A stretch of 64,000 nucleotides of DNA from Salinibacterium sp. (GTDB lineage Bacteria > Actinomycetota > Actinomycetes > Actinomycetales > Microbacteriaceae), in the NCBI GenBank assembly GCA_019638845.1, contig JAHBSZ010000006.1:108079-172078 (forward strand), written 5' to 3'. The position numbers and the translations under genes were made by a program. Numbering within the stretch: position 1 is the stretch's first letter; each line of letters begins with the position of its first letter. Positions 39,045-47,392 of this stretch are shown here, piece by piece. The notes beneath the pieces are model-generated. The model did no database searches, had not been told where the DNA came from, and saw nothing but the letters and a program-made list of their open reading frames with translations.

Positions 39045-42000
39045 CCTTGATCACGTTCCTTGGTCACGTGCTTGCCTCGATGCCCATCCTGCTTGCGCTA
39101 ATCGCGCTGCGCGTGGGCGATCAAACGAAGACTGCGCGGGCCCGACAGTTTCCCATGCCCGCGCTCGCCATCGCTTTCGCGATCGTAGCAATGATCGTGC
39201 TGTACCAAGCGAACACCTCTATTGACGGATGGCTGGCGTGGCTGATGCGGCTCATCCCGGTGATCCGGGACTGGTATTCACCGGTGTGGCTCTACCTACT
39301 GGAGAACCTGCTGGTCATCATCATCTTTCTCGTGCTCAAGCTCGTGCTGAAGCCTATTCTCGCGCGGCTTTTCCGCGGTTCGGCCTTTCCCGGCCATCGG
39401 GCGATCGAGGGCGTCTACATCTGGGACACCGACTACGGACTCTGGTTCGTTCGAGCTACCGTTGCGAATCTACGCGGCCTCTATGTTGGCTTCTTCTGGA
39501 GCGGTGTGGTCGTGACAATCGCTTACACCACTTTGATTGGTGCCTATCCCGAGTGGGCGGGGTTCAGCGCGATTGCGTACCCCGCCCTCATCGCTCTCGT
39601 GATCGGCGAGATCGTGCGGTTCCTGTCCGGTGTTACCAAAGATGAGTACATCACCGATGTTCTCGGTGAGGCTGACGACTCGGTCCGCGTGGCGAACTAC
39701 GGACCCTTACGTCGAATTCTCGATGCCACGTTCAGCAATCGAGTGCTCACCGACGGTCTGAGCCTCTCAACATTGGACTCGACGCGCTCGCGCTCACGGA
39801 TCGATCATCTCATCGACGAACCGGTGGGTGAGATGGAAGCTCTGGCCGGCGTCTATTTCCAGAGGCTAAAGGCGGAGGGCGCGGAGCTTGATATCAATCT
39901 GCTCGACGCCGCGGTCGCTCTGCTGGGAAAGCAAAGCGTCGTCATTGCCAACCCCTTCCATGGAGACCTCACGCCCTATCTCTGCTTCCCTGCGCACTAT
40001 CATCTGCTGCAGCGCAGAAAGGTGTTGGTCGTCGCCGGACGTGAGGCTGCAACGGCGGAATATCGTGACTGGATCGAGTCTGGCCTCGAATCGATAACCG
40101 GAATTAGTGACCTCTGGTCTGTTGAGACCCTAGGGGATTCGCGACGCGACGACCTCGACGTCGGCGTGCTTCGCTTCGCCGACCTCCACAACATCGAGTT
40201 GTTAAGGGAATATGACGAATTCCTCGGGCAGGTCGAATTCGTCATCCTCGCCGAGCCGTCTCGTTTGTTAGCCACCGGTCAGCTCGGCCTCGGGCTGGTG
40301 CTACAACGCGTGGGACGCCAGAGCGATGTCGTCTACGCCGCGTTCGATCGCAATCATGACGGACTAGTCGACGCTCTGAGCCACCTGCTGCGTGTCGAGC
40401 TCGCTGACGTCGTTGCCTCCGCTCTGCCCACGGGTGCCACGAGCGAGATGGTTTGGCGCGCCGACGGGCCGAGCATGCACACTGCCATCTTCCCGGCCAT
40501 CACCCGATATCTGGGGGTGGGCACCGAGATCACCGCGGTCGCCCTCAAATACCAGGTTGAACGAGTGTCCTGGGTCGGCGCCGAGAGGTTTCCTGTTCGC
40601 GACATGATCTGGCTTGCCGGGCAGTACTACGCCGCCATCAACGCGTTCGCCGAGCTTGACCTCACCCAGGCGGCACTTGCTGAGGCGATCATTCCGGTGA
40701 CGAGCCCATGGAGCGTGGAACGGTCGGATCGGCAATTCCTCGTCGTCGAGGACGAGATTAACAACGTATTCGAGTCATTGCGACTCTATTCGACTCGCGC
40801 TCGCTCCGAGGGATTCGTCAATCTGATCGTCGGCGACTACCTGCTTCGCGACTACATGGTCGCGAATCGTGAGATATTCCTCGCTGACCCCAAGGCAATT
40901 CCCTCCATCGTGCCCGACTTCGCCCGCACCGAGCGAAATGGCGTCCTTAGGCTCCTTCTCACGATGATCGCCTTTGACGTCGACGAGTTCGAGCTTGCCA
41001 AACAGCTCCAGATTCTTGGGATTCTTGTGCCGGGTGACTTCGAGTCCGACGAACGGGAAGATACGGCCACGCCGGGGGCGGGGCAACTAGTCGAGATCTT
41101 TACTGCGCTGGTTCTCAAGCACACCGGCCTCGGCGACATCCGAATTCTCGCGAAGCGGGAGTCGGCCAATGGCGAGCAATTCATCACGCGTTTCCGTGTC
41201 GAGCCCTCGGGGGATCTGGATGCTGTACAGCAGCACCTTCGCCCTGCGTACTACTTTGTTGAGGAGGAGCAGGAGGGGTCCTCTTACATTGGTGCTCTGC
41301 TCTACGGCCATGTCTATCAGGCAATGCTGCCTGGCCAGTTCCTCACGTACGGCGGGAAATACTACGAAGTTCAGTCCGTCGGCAACGCACACGGCCGAGA
41401 CGGGGTCGTCCTGCGCCGCGCCGCTGACCACATTCGGGACCGTCGCGTGTACAAGCAGGTGCGCACTTTCACGCTCGCCGATCTCGAGCCCAACTCCACT
41501 GTCGGTTCACGCCTGACTGTAGACCGGGTAGAGGCGCATCCTCACTCGGACGAGCAGCCACATAGAAGTCGGATCGAACTCGTTCGCTCGTTCGCGACTA
41601 TCTCGGTCGCCACCACGGGCTACCTTGAAATGCCAAGCCGGTCGGCGCTTGCCGACGCGCACAGGGTTGGCGTCGAGGACGTGCCGATTCGTGAATATCG
41701 GCACAAGGAGGTGCTAGAGATTCGCCTGCCGGAGATCGATGCAGCGACGCGGCTGACGATCGTTGCCGTACTGAACGAGCTTTTTGTCTCGGTCTTCCCG
41801 AACGGACACGAGTACATCAACGCGCTGACTGCCGATGAAGGCGATCAGGGCGGCGACTTGATAGACGACTTGGTCGTGGTGGGGCATCCCGACTCGATAT
41901 TCATCGTCGAAGATAGCATCGTCGATCTCGGGCTCGTTGTTGCCGTCGAGCGCAACTGGCGTCGGCTCCTCGAGATCGTGACGGACTATCTTCTGTGGAG

Positions 42001-42544
42001 AGACACGCCGCTGCCCCCCGATGAGGAACCTGACCCGGAGTTGCCAGCCGACTACGAGCCTGAATTCCCCGAAGTTACGGAACGGCCCGGATCCGTGGGA
42101 TGGATCCGCAGATTCCTTCGGAGAGTCTCGAAAATCTTTGCCGCGATCGTCAGATTCATTGCGGGTCTACTCGGGGTCCGGCGGGCGGCGGCCATTAGCG
42201 CGGCCAGTGTAAGAGAAGCGGAATCGCGTGGCCCGGATTCAGCGGCAGCAGAGGCGGCGGACGCACCAGACGATGCCGAGCAAGGGACGAATGACGCGAT
42301 AGAGATCGAAGTTGAGACCGGCAATTCCGAGCTGACGCCCGTCAGCGACGTGCACCCAGAGTCGCGGGCGGAGAGCGGCGCAGAATCGTTGCTCCCCAAA
42401 GCTGTTCCCTCAAAGCGACGCAAGCGGACCGCGGGGAATGCGGAGCCATCGCTTTCACCCAAGCCCGAGCCCAAGCCCGAGATCCAGGCTCCTGCTATTC
42501 GACTGTTGTCCCCGCCCAACTCGCTTGAGGAGCCCGAACTATGA
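39041..42544 (+). CDS. Large polytopic membrane protein of unknown function, tubulin-operon fourth gene
   Basis: 1167 residues from GTG 39041. About five membrane helices lie in the first 200 residues (for example LLVIIIFLVLKLVLKPIL). The central 280-680 region has an alternating strand-helix order (SVVIANPFHGDL, RKVLVVAGREAAT, VEFVILAEPSRLL, DVVYAAFDRNHDGLV) that suggests a RecA/helicase-like fold, but there is no GK[ST] Walker A, so ATP use is doubtful. The C-terminal 170 residues are acidic, Pro/Ala-rich and low-complexity after a short amphipathic or membrane-touching helix (IFAAIVRFIAGLLGV). No known family assigned. Coupled on both sides by 4-base overlaps. Confidence 0.75.
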   Translation: MTLITFLGHVLASMPILLALIALRVGDQTKTARARQFPMPALAIAFAIVAMIVLYQANTSIDGWLAWLMRLIPVIRDWYSPVWLYLLENLLVIIIFLVLKLVLKPILARLFRGSAFPGHRAIEGVYIWDTDYGLWFVRATVANLRGLYVGFFWSGVVVTIAYTTLIGAYPEWAGFSAIAYPALIALVIGEIVRFLSGVTKDEYITDVLGEADDSVRVANYGPLRRILDATFSNRVLTDGLSLSTLDSTRSRSRIDHLIDEPVGEMEALAGVYFQRLKAEGAELDINLLDAAVALLGKQSVVIANPFHGDLTPYLCFPAHYHLLQRRKVLVVAGREAATAEYRDWIESGLESITGISDLWSVETLGDSRRDDLDVGVLRFADLHNIELLREYDEFLGQVEFVILAEPSRLLATGQLGLGLVLQRVGRQSDVVYAAFDRNHDGLVDALSHLLRVELADVVASALPTGATSEMVWRADGPSMHTAIFPAITRYLGVGTEITAVALKYQVERVSWVGAERFPVRDMIWLAGQYYAAINAFAELDLTQAALAEAIIPVTSPWSVERSDRQFLVVEDEINNVFESLRLYSTRARSEGFVNLIVGDYLLRDYMVANREIFLADPKAIPSIVPDFARTERNGVLRLLLTMIAFDVDEFELAKQLQILGILVPGDFESDEREDTATPGAGQLVEIFTALVLKHTGLGDIRILAKRESANGEQFITRFRVEPSGDLDAVQQHLRPAYYFVEEEQEGSSYIGALLYGHVYQAMLPGQFLTYGGKYYEVQSVGNAHGRDGVVLRRAADHIRDRRVYKQVRTFTLADLEPNSTVGSRLTVDRVEAHPHSDEQPHRSRIELVRSFATISVATTGYLEMPSRSALADAHRVGVEDVPIREYRHKEVLEIRLPEIDAATRLTIVAVLNELFVSVFPNGHEYINALTADEGDQGGDLIDDLVVVGHPDSIFIVEDSIVDLGLVVAVERNWRRLLEIVTDYLLWRDTPLPPDEEPDPELPADYEPEFPEVTERPGSVGWIRRFLRRVSKIFAAIVRFIAGLLGVRRAAAISAASVREAESRGPDSAAAEAADAPDDAEQGTNDAIEIEVETGNSELTPVSDVHPESRAESGAESLLPKAVPSKRRKRTAGNAEPSLSPKPEPKPEIQAPAIRLLSPPNSLEEPEL

Positions 42545-43377
42545 CCGCGAAAATCGACCCGAAGCGTTACCTTGAGTACGGCGGCGTCGCACCGGCCCGT
42601 TCTCTCGACGGCGCCGGGACTCTGGCATACCTTCAAGCGAAAGGGTTTGGGCAGAACAACCTCGAGCATTCCCGTCTGGCTCTCGAGCGTCGAGCCGGCG
42701 AGGAATTCGTCTTCGACCCCGTCACCTTGAACTACTGCGACTTTTGCGCGAAGCCGCTAATGGGCGGTGAGTTCGACCGCCTGCAGGATGGACGCGAGCG
42801 GTGCATCACCTGTTCGAGGACCGCAGTCACGACACACGAGGGGTTCCTTTCGCTGTATCAGGAAGTGCGGCGAAATCTCGAAATCATGTTCGAGATCCAG
42901 TTCAACGTCGGTATCACCGTGCGGATGGACAACGCGAAGACGATCGCGCGACTTACGCGAGAGAGATTTGAGCCAACTCCCGGCTTCGATGCTCGCGTGC
43001 TCGGCTTCGCGTCGGAGAACGCAGGCGGTTACGACCTTCGCATAGAAAATGGATCCCCCAAGCTGCCGAGTATTCAGACGATGGCACACGAACTTACCCA
43101 TATTTGGCAGTACCGCAACTGGGACCGGCAGCAGATACAGGCAAAGTATGGTGCTGGAACGCATTTTTTCGTCTACGAAGGAATGGCCTCATGGGTCATG
43201 GTGCAGTACCTGTACTGCACCAACGAGGGTGACTTCGCGGCTCGCGAGGCGGCGCTGACGCGCGCCCGCACCGACGAGTATGGCGTGGGCTTCCGTCTTT
43301 TTGAAGAGCGGTACCCATTGAGAATCGCTGGGAAAGAACTGCGGGATACGCCCTTCAAGCGCGCGTTTCCACTCTGA
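42541..43377 (+). CDS. Zinc-ribbon plus HExxH metallopeptidase, DA1-like
   Basis: 278 residues. Cys66, Cys69, Cys88 and Cys91 (CDFCAKPLMG, CITCS) form a LIM-like zinc finger half. A peptidase region follows with MAHELTHIWQYRNW (His183, Glu184, His187) and a probable third ligand Glu213 in VYEGMASWV. A LIM-type finger followed by a gluzincin-like HExxH...E core resembles plant DA1 and its bacterial relatives; this match is by eye. The start overlaps the upstream stop as ATGA. It may process a component of the system. No signal peptide, so cytosolic. Confidence 0.75.
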   Translation: MTAKIDPKRYLEYGGVAPARSLDGAGTLAYLQAKGFGQNNLEHSRLALERRAGEEFVFDPVTLNYCDFCAKPLMGGEFDRLQDGRERCITCSRTAVTTHEGFLSLYQEVRRNLEIMFEIQFNVGITVRMDNAKTIARLTRERFEPTPGFDARVLGFASENAGGYDLRIENGSPKLPSIQTMAHELTHIWQYRNWDRQQIQAKYGAGTHFFVYEGMASWVMVQYLYCTNEGDFAAREAALTRARTDEYGVGFRLFEERYPLRIAGKELRDTPFKRAFPL

Positions 43378-43749
43378 GTGTCTGCCTGCGGTGCGGGCGT
43401 CGTTTGTGGGCGCGGTGGGAATCGAGTGCCACGACGTGATGTGTCACGAGATTTTCTCGGGAGATCGGTGACCGTTTGTGCGGACAAGATGAGCCGCAAG
43501 TCAGCTTTAAATTTGGTGGCTCCGACGGGCGTCGATCCCGTGACCTCACGATTGCGAGACGCCCGGCATCAGGGGGTATCGCGGGGTCTTATCCCTTTCG
43601 TTCGCCGGGCAGCCGATGCTCATGGGGCGTCACGGATCAGCGAGCGAACGCAGGGTTTCCGCGGGGTTGGTGCGGGCTGGCCTAGCGTGCCCCGCGCGTC
43701 GTGTGAGTCAATCCCGCGCCACACCTAGTGGCCATGGCACCATTGCCGC
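43378..43749. other. Non-coding junction holding attL and GC-rich heptamers
   Basis: 372 bases without a convincing gene. It contains the left 40-base tRNA-Phe fragment (43514-43553) and, just inside it, two copies of GCGGGGT at 43581-43587 and 43661-43667 that may be recombinase arm sites. The 136 bases left of the att copy hold nothing I can identify. Short open frames crossing the att copy are ignored because the sequence is tRNA-derived. Confidence 0.6.
43514..43553. repeat. Outer att copy: 40-base fragment of tRNA-Phe 3' end
   Basis: Identical over 40 bases to 50102-50141, that is the CCA end, acceptor 3' strand, T arm, variable loop and anticodon-stem 3' strand of the tRNA-Phe gene, same orientation. 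It then diverges (attGCGAG instead of attTTCAG), so it is not a functional tRNA. It marks the left limit of the integrated tandem. Confidence 0.9.
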
Positions 43750-44691
43750 GTGACCATAGCTTTGCTCATCAAGGTCAATGATGGAATCGTGCTCGCCTCA
43801 GATAGCGCGAGCACTCTCGGCGGCGGCGCGGGCGTCCTGAACACTTACAACAACGCCAACAAAGTGTTCAATCTCCATAAGGCGCTTCCCATCGGTGCGA
43901 TGACTTGGGGGCTGGGCAATGTTGGTCCGTCCTCGATTGCAACCATCTCCAAAGACATGCGGGAACACTTCCACGCCGGAGAGGGCGCTTGGGAGCCGTG
44001 GCGGCTAGATTCTGCCAAGTACTCCGTTGAAGCCGTGGCGAACCAGGTGCGGGACTACCTGTCCGACCGGTACTCGCCGGTGGCAGCAGAACACGCCCTG
44101 ATCGTAGAGGCGGCGATCAAGGAAGACGTCAAGGCGGGAGTCCCGGAGGATGTCGCCAGGATGCGGAATCCGTTGCTCTCTGAACTTGGATTCCTCGTCG
44201 CCGGATACTCAAGCGAGGCAGATGAGTCGACGGCCTATGCGATCAGTGTGGGGCCTACAGGGCCCCCTGTCATGGTTGAGGTGCTTCCTTCTGGCGAAAC
44301 GGGGGCGCAGTGGTGGGGGCAGCCTGAGGCAATCGCCCGTATCATGAATGGCATCAGCCTGGGCACACCGGACGCGCTCGTCAATCTCGGGATTGGCGGT
44401 CTTGACGCAAATGCCGCCCAAGAGATCGCCAACGGCTTGCGCGGGCAGTTGGGTGTACAGATGATTGCTCCTCCGATGCCCATTCAAGACGCTATCGACC
44501 TAGCCGAGTTCCTCGTGAGCACAACGATCCAGTTCGTGAGGTTTACGCCGGGACCTCCGACTGTTGGGGGACCCATTGAGATTGCTACGATCACTAAACA
44601 CGAAGGGTTTCGATGGGTTCGAAGGAAGCACTTCTTTGACTCCCGCATCAACCCGCCATTCGGAGGGCATGGCCATGCTGAACACGCCTAG
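43750..44691 (+). CDS. Ntn-hydrolase candidate with proteasome-beta-like N-terminus
   Basis: 313 residues from GTG 43750. The start reads MTIALLIKVNDGIVLASDSAST. Removal of Met would expose Thr1; Asp then falls at position 17, exactly as in 20S proteasome beta subunits (Thr1, Asp17), and NKVFNLHK supplies a Lys at about 37 in place of Lys33. The following PIGAMTWGLGNVGPSS resembles the next strand of the fold. The C-terminal half is not typical of proteasomes. Hence a self-compartmentalising or stand-alone threonine hydrolase is inferred. It has no propeptide. It lies in the outer mobile element. Confidence 0.7.
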   Translation: MTIALLIKVNDGIVLASDSASTLGGGAGVLNTYNNANKVFNLHKALPIGAMTWGLGNVGPSSIATISKDMREHFHAGEGAWEPWRLDSAKYSVEAVANQVRDYLSDRYSPVAAEHALIVEAAIKEDVKAGVPEDVARMRNPLLSELGFLVAGYSSEADESTAYAISVGPTGPPVMVEVLPSGETGAQWWGQPEAIARIMNGISLGTPDALVNLGIGGLDANAAQEIANGLRGQLGVQMIAPPMPIQDAIDLAEFLVSTTIQFVRFTPGPPTVGGPIEIATITKHEGFRWVRRKHFFDSRINPPFGGHGHAEHA

Positions 44692-44857
44692 TAGCGGTGT
44701 CTACACGTCGGAAGGGCTTGGAGCGGCTATCCGCACTTCTGCCCGGATCACCACCGGCTCAACCTCTGTTCAAGCTCCCAGTACGGCTGCGCTTCGGACA
44801 ATCCGCGTCACCACGCCGTCGTCTGCACCGAAGCAACAGCGCGAGCCGCGCAAGTAG
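44675..44857 (+). CDS. Small coupled ORF, unknown function
   Basis: 60 residues (MLNTPSSGVYTSEGLGAA...), Ser/Thr-rich and ending basic (KQQREPRK). Its ATG at 44675 lies inside the tail of the Ntn-hydrolase gene and is preceded at seven bases by GGAGGG, a strong coupling signal. No family recognised. It could be a partner or substrate of the hydrolase. Confidence 0.45.
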   Translation: MLNTPSSGVYTSEGLGAAIRTSARITTGSTSVQAPSTAALRTIRVTTPSSAPKQQREPRK

Positions 44858-45170
44858 CGCCTTCTATCGGCCAAGGTGTGGCAAAAGGTCCAGCCACACT
44901 GCTTCCGATCGGCCCAGGGCGGCGCACCGAGCCGATCCCAGGGATCGTCTCGCCGGGGGTGAGGCCATGGGACACCTGCACAACAGGGATGAGCCGCGCC
45001 CCGTTCACGAAGGCGTCGTGCACCTGGTCAAGCGTCAGCCCGCCCTTGCTCTGCGCGCGGATCAAAGTCTCTTTGATCGTGCCGATGCGCTCCCAGCCGT
45101 TGAGGTCTTGCTGCATGGGATCGGCCCTTTGGATGAGGATGGGCGGGGTCGCATGCTTCACCGCGTCCAC
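44808..45170 (-). CDS. Uncertain minus-strand ORF in outer element
   Basis: About 120 residues from an in-frame GTG (VDAVKHATPPILIQ), with GC-rich third positions in the stretch KETLIRAQSKGGLTLDQVHDAF and VVQVSHGLTPGETIPGIG, so real coding is likely. The same bias continues upstream to about 45240 without a good start codon, while further upstream it is lost. This may be a gene truncated at its 5' end. No family recognised. It overlaps the 3' end of the 60-residue ORF on the other strand. Confidence 0.4.
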   Translation of the reverse strand: MDAVKHATPPILIQRADPMQQDLNGWERIGTIKETLIRAQSKGGLTLDQVHDAFVNGARLIPVVQVSHGLTPGETIPGIGSVRRPGPIGSSVAGPFATPWPIEGATCAARAVASVQTTAW

Positions 45171-45242
45171 CCAGTTCCCTTCGCGTGTGAGTTGGGTGAC
45201 TATCTTCGCAATGTTGGCCCGGGCGACGCTCGGAGCCTGCGA

Positions 45243-45509
45243 GTGATTGTTACGCGAAACCGCGGGAAGTGGTGGAAGCGAGAACGGCAGAGGTGGGAGA
45301 TCGAGGGCACCGTGGATATTCTCGCGTCGCACACGGAGCACAAGATCACTTTGGGTGCCGAGGGTTTTGACGAGGACTCCATCCCCTATAAGCGGGGCGA
45401 TTCCTACTCGGTACTCGTGACGTACTACGCGAGTCACAGCAGCCAGAAGCGGCGGAAGCGGCTCAGAGCGGCCTACACGGGAAAGACCAAGAGCATCGAG
45501 CGGTTCTAA
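45243..45509 (+). CDS. Small basic protein, unknown function
   Basis: 88 residues from GTG 45243 (VIVTRNRGKWWKRERQ). Third codon positions are clearly GC-biased, and the sequence alternates strand-like segments (GTVDILASH, SYSVLVTYYASH) with Lys/Arg-rich ends (SSQKRRKRLRA). It might bind nucleic acid. The open frame extends upstream to 44697, but that part lacks coding bias. It lies 99 bases before the second att copy. Confidence 0.5.
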   Translation: MIVTRNRGKWWKRERQRWEIEGTVDILASHTEHKITLGAEGFDEDSIPYKRGDSYSVLVTYYASHSSQKRRKRLRAAYTGKTKSIERF

Positions 45510-45607
45510 CGGGCGTCCCGCAGGGCGGGCCAACCTGCGGGGTATCCGCGGGGTCAAGCCGATCAAGCCACGAACGCGCTAGCCGGTGTCCCCCGAAACA
45601 CTGGGGA

Positions 45608-45653
45608 GTGGTGGCTCCGACGGGCGTCGATCCCGTGACCTCACGATTTTCAG
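45608..45653. repeat. Middle att copy: 46-base fragment of tRNA-Phe 3' end
   Basis: Identical over 46 bases to 50101-50146, running from the CCA end into the anticodon loop; the next base differs. It is the junction between the outer and inner elements (right end of one, left end of the other). Confidence 0.92.
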
Positions 45654-45674
45654 GCGTGCCGTTGACGTTGCGGC

Positions 45675-46760
45675 GTGCCTATGCGCGCAGACGAGGAAAC
45701 GCTCGAACGGGATGCCGAATCGCACTCGACGGGCCAATGTTCGCGCCCGTACGAGGTGCAGCCGGACCTGTTCATCCGGTGCAAGTCGCGGGTCAAGAGT
45801 AAGTGTCCGTCGTGCGCTGAGCTGTACCGGGGCGACTGGGCGGCGATTGCTCGGTCGGGTGTGTTCGATGGTCCGGTTCAGAACTTCCGGTTCTACCTGC
45901 TGACCCTCACGGCTCCGTCGTTCGGTCGGGTGCACCGTGTTCCGCGCTCGCCGGATGCCCCTGCTCGTGCCTGCGGGTGCGGTCTCGTGCACACCGTGGC
46001 CGACTCTGGGCTCCGTGGCGTCCCGCTCGATGCCGACGCCTATGACTACGCGGGACAGGTCGCGTGGAATCGTGACTCGGGGCTGCTCTGGGACCGTACG
46101 CGGCGGCGCATCCGTGACCGCTGGGACTCGACGGAGTTTTTCATCGTACGCGAATGGCAGGAGCGTGGGGTGCTGCACGTACACGTCCTGCTGCGTATCT
46201 CGCGTGCTGAGTCGCCGGATGCTGCGGTTCTCGGTGAGGCGGCGCGCACGGCGGTGGCTGCCTCAAGGGTCGACGGCACAATCGTCGGCTGGGGTGACCA
46301 GAGCCAGTGCGACGCCTTCCGAGCGGACGGGGACGGTGCGCGAACGATCTGGTATCTGTCGAAGGCGTTGAACTACGTGATGAAGGACACCGCACGCGCC
46401 GAGTTGGGCGGCCGCAATCGCGCGTGGGCTCACCTGGCGCGGCTCGAGGCGGCGGCACGTTCGATGCGTTGCTCTGTTGATTGCGTGCCTAGGGCGTGCT
46501 CGAGTCGGGTTCATTCAAGCTACGGCGCGCGTTCGCACGTCGTAAGTGCATCCCGACGAACGCAACACCGCACAGGATGGTCATTCACCGGGCTGACGCG
46601 CACGGTGCAGCGGAGACTTCGCAAGGAGTGGATCGACAGCAACTTAGCTTCGCCTCCGTCGAGAGAGGACCCGATTGGTGTGCACGTCCAGTGGGCTGAG
46701 GAACGGCTGGCTGCTCGGTATCGGCGTGCGATGGGCGCGAGGACGGGACGAGTTCCCTAG
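45675..46760 (+). CDS. Rolling-circle replication initiator, RepSA-like
   Basis: 361 residues (GTG 45675; ATG 45681 is an alternative). The N-terminal CKSRVKSKCPSCAELYRGD is a zinc-finger-like start common to actinobacterial Reps. LLTLTAPSFGRVHR is motif I; REWQERGVLHVHVLLR carries the HUH metal motif (His-x-His); YLSKALNYVMKD holds the candidate nicking Tyr. The C-terminus is Arg-rich. It should nick the element's double-strand origin for replication after excision. No obvious Shine-Dalgarno is seen, perhaps because the start lies close to the att junction. Confidence 0.85.
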   Translation: MPMRADEETLERDAESHSTGQCSRPYEVQPDLFIRCKSRVKSKCPSCAELYRGDWAAIARSGVFDGPVQNFRFYLLTLTAPSFGRVHRVPRSPDAPARACGCGLVHTVADSGLRGVPLDADAYDYAGQVAWNRDSGLLWDRTRRRIRDRWDSTEFFIVREWQERGVLHVHVLLRISRAESPDAAVLGEAARTAVAASRVDGTIVGWGDQSQCDAFRADGDGARTIWYLSKALNYVMKDTARAELGGRNRAWAHLARLEAAARSMRCSVDCVPRACSSRVHSSYGARSHVVSASRRTQHRTGWSFTGLTRTVQRRLRKEWIDSNLASPPSREDPIGVHVQWAEERLAARYRRAMGARTGRVP

Positions 46761-46891
46761 GTCTTCATCTACTGAGGTCGATCATCCGATAAGCGGAGCG
46801 GTGCATCCCCGCTTTTGGGATGCGATAGTGGCGCGTTCGGATGAACGACCGGGGCTCCGTGCGCGCGCTCACTTGGATAGGAAGTAGCGTC

Positions 46892-47392
46892 TTATCGCGG
46901 GTCGAGCTCGGTCATAACCCAGTCCCCAAGTGACAAAGCGATGTCAGCCAGGTCTAGTGCTTTTCGGCGGGCAACGCTTTCGCTCTGACCATGAGCGATC
47001 TTGTTCCTTCGGTCCACAAGAAAGCCTAGCTCGCGGCGCACTTTCTGATCTTCCGCGTCGATCAGGAGGACGAAACGGTCGGCTCGGGCCGGATCTAACT
47101 TTCGAAGGCCGACTTCAATGCGCTCGGCGCTGGGATTGCTCCCTCGGAAAAATTGCGATCTTACGAAGGCGGCGATGGGCGGGCTCGACTTGCTCTCTGC
47201 GTAGCTGCAGAATGCTTCGTCGAAAGTGAACTCGATGTGCCCACATGCCCTCACAACCAGGAATCGAGTCATGGCTTGCTCAGTCGCCACGGACACATCG
47301 CTTGGAAGCGAATCAACCTCGAGCTGAAGCTCCGCGAGGCGTTGGCGAGAAGTTGCGAGAATATGGCTCGGCCACGCACCCGGCCATGTCAC
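46892..47392 (-). CDS. HEPN-family protein, partner of DUF262 protein
   Basis: 166 residues from GTG 47392. An all-helical protein with the HEPN signature FLVDRRNKIAHG (R-x4-H type) near residue 140, the presumed RNase centre. It resembles the MAE_28990/RiboL-PSP class of HEPN proteins that occur beside DUF262 genes. The start overlaps the DUF262 stop as GTGA, so they are co-translated. A role as an abortive-infection or toxin-type RNase is inferred. 131 bases without a gene separate it from the convergent rep. Confidence 0.75.
   Translation of the reverse strand: MTWPGAWPSHILATSRQRLAELQLEVDSLPSDVSVATEQAMTRFLVVRACGHIEFTFDEAFCSYAESKSSPPIAAFVRSQFFRGSNPSAERIEVGLRKLDPARADRFVLLIDAEDQKVRRELGFLVDRRNKIAHGQSESVARRKALDLADIALSLGDWVMTELDPR

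Larger units (their letters stand above)
43514..45607. mobile_element. Outer att-bounded element, no integrase (CIME-like)
   Basis: About 2.1 kb between two tRNA-Phe fragments. Contents: the Ntn-hydrolase candidate, a coupled 60-residue ORF, an ambiguous minus-strand reading and an 88-residue basic protein. It carries no recombinase, replication or transfer gene, so it could move only with help from the neighbouring element, as described for cis-mobilizable elements. GCGGGGT heptamers lie inside both ends. Confidence 0.65.

Noticed and set aside
31207-43377. VWA-tubulin operon as cargo of the tRNA-Phe elements
   Set aside because: It lies outside the leftmost att copy, and I found no further tRNA fragment to its left.
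43378-43728. Short plus-strand frame of about 116 codons right after the peptidase gene
   Set aside because: It runs through the tRNA-derived att sequence and shows no coding bias or ribosome site.
44697-45509. Single 270-codon gene across the outer element
   Set aside because: Coding bias is present only after about 45243; the earlier part is better explained by the minus-strand reading and the 60-residue ORF.
43514-45653. tRNA-Phe-like stretches at 43514 and 45608 as extra tRNA genes
   Set aside because: Only the 3' parts are present (40 and 46 bases), with no 5' acceptor or D arm; they are att duplications.
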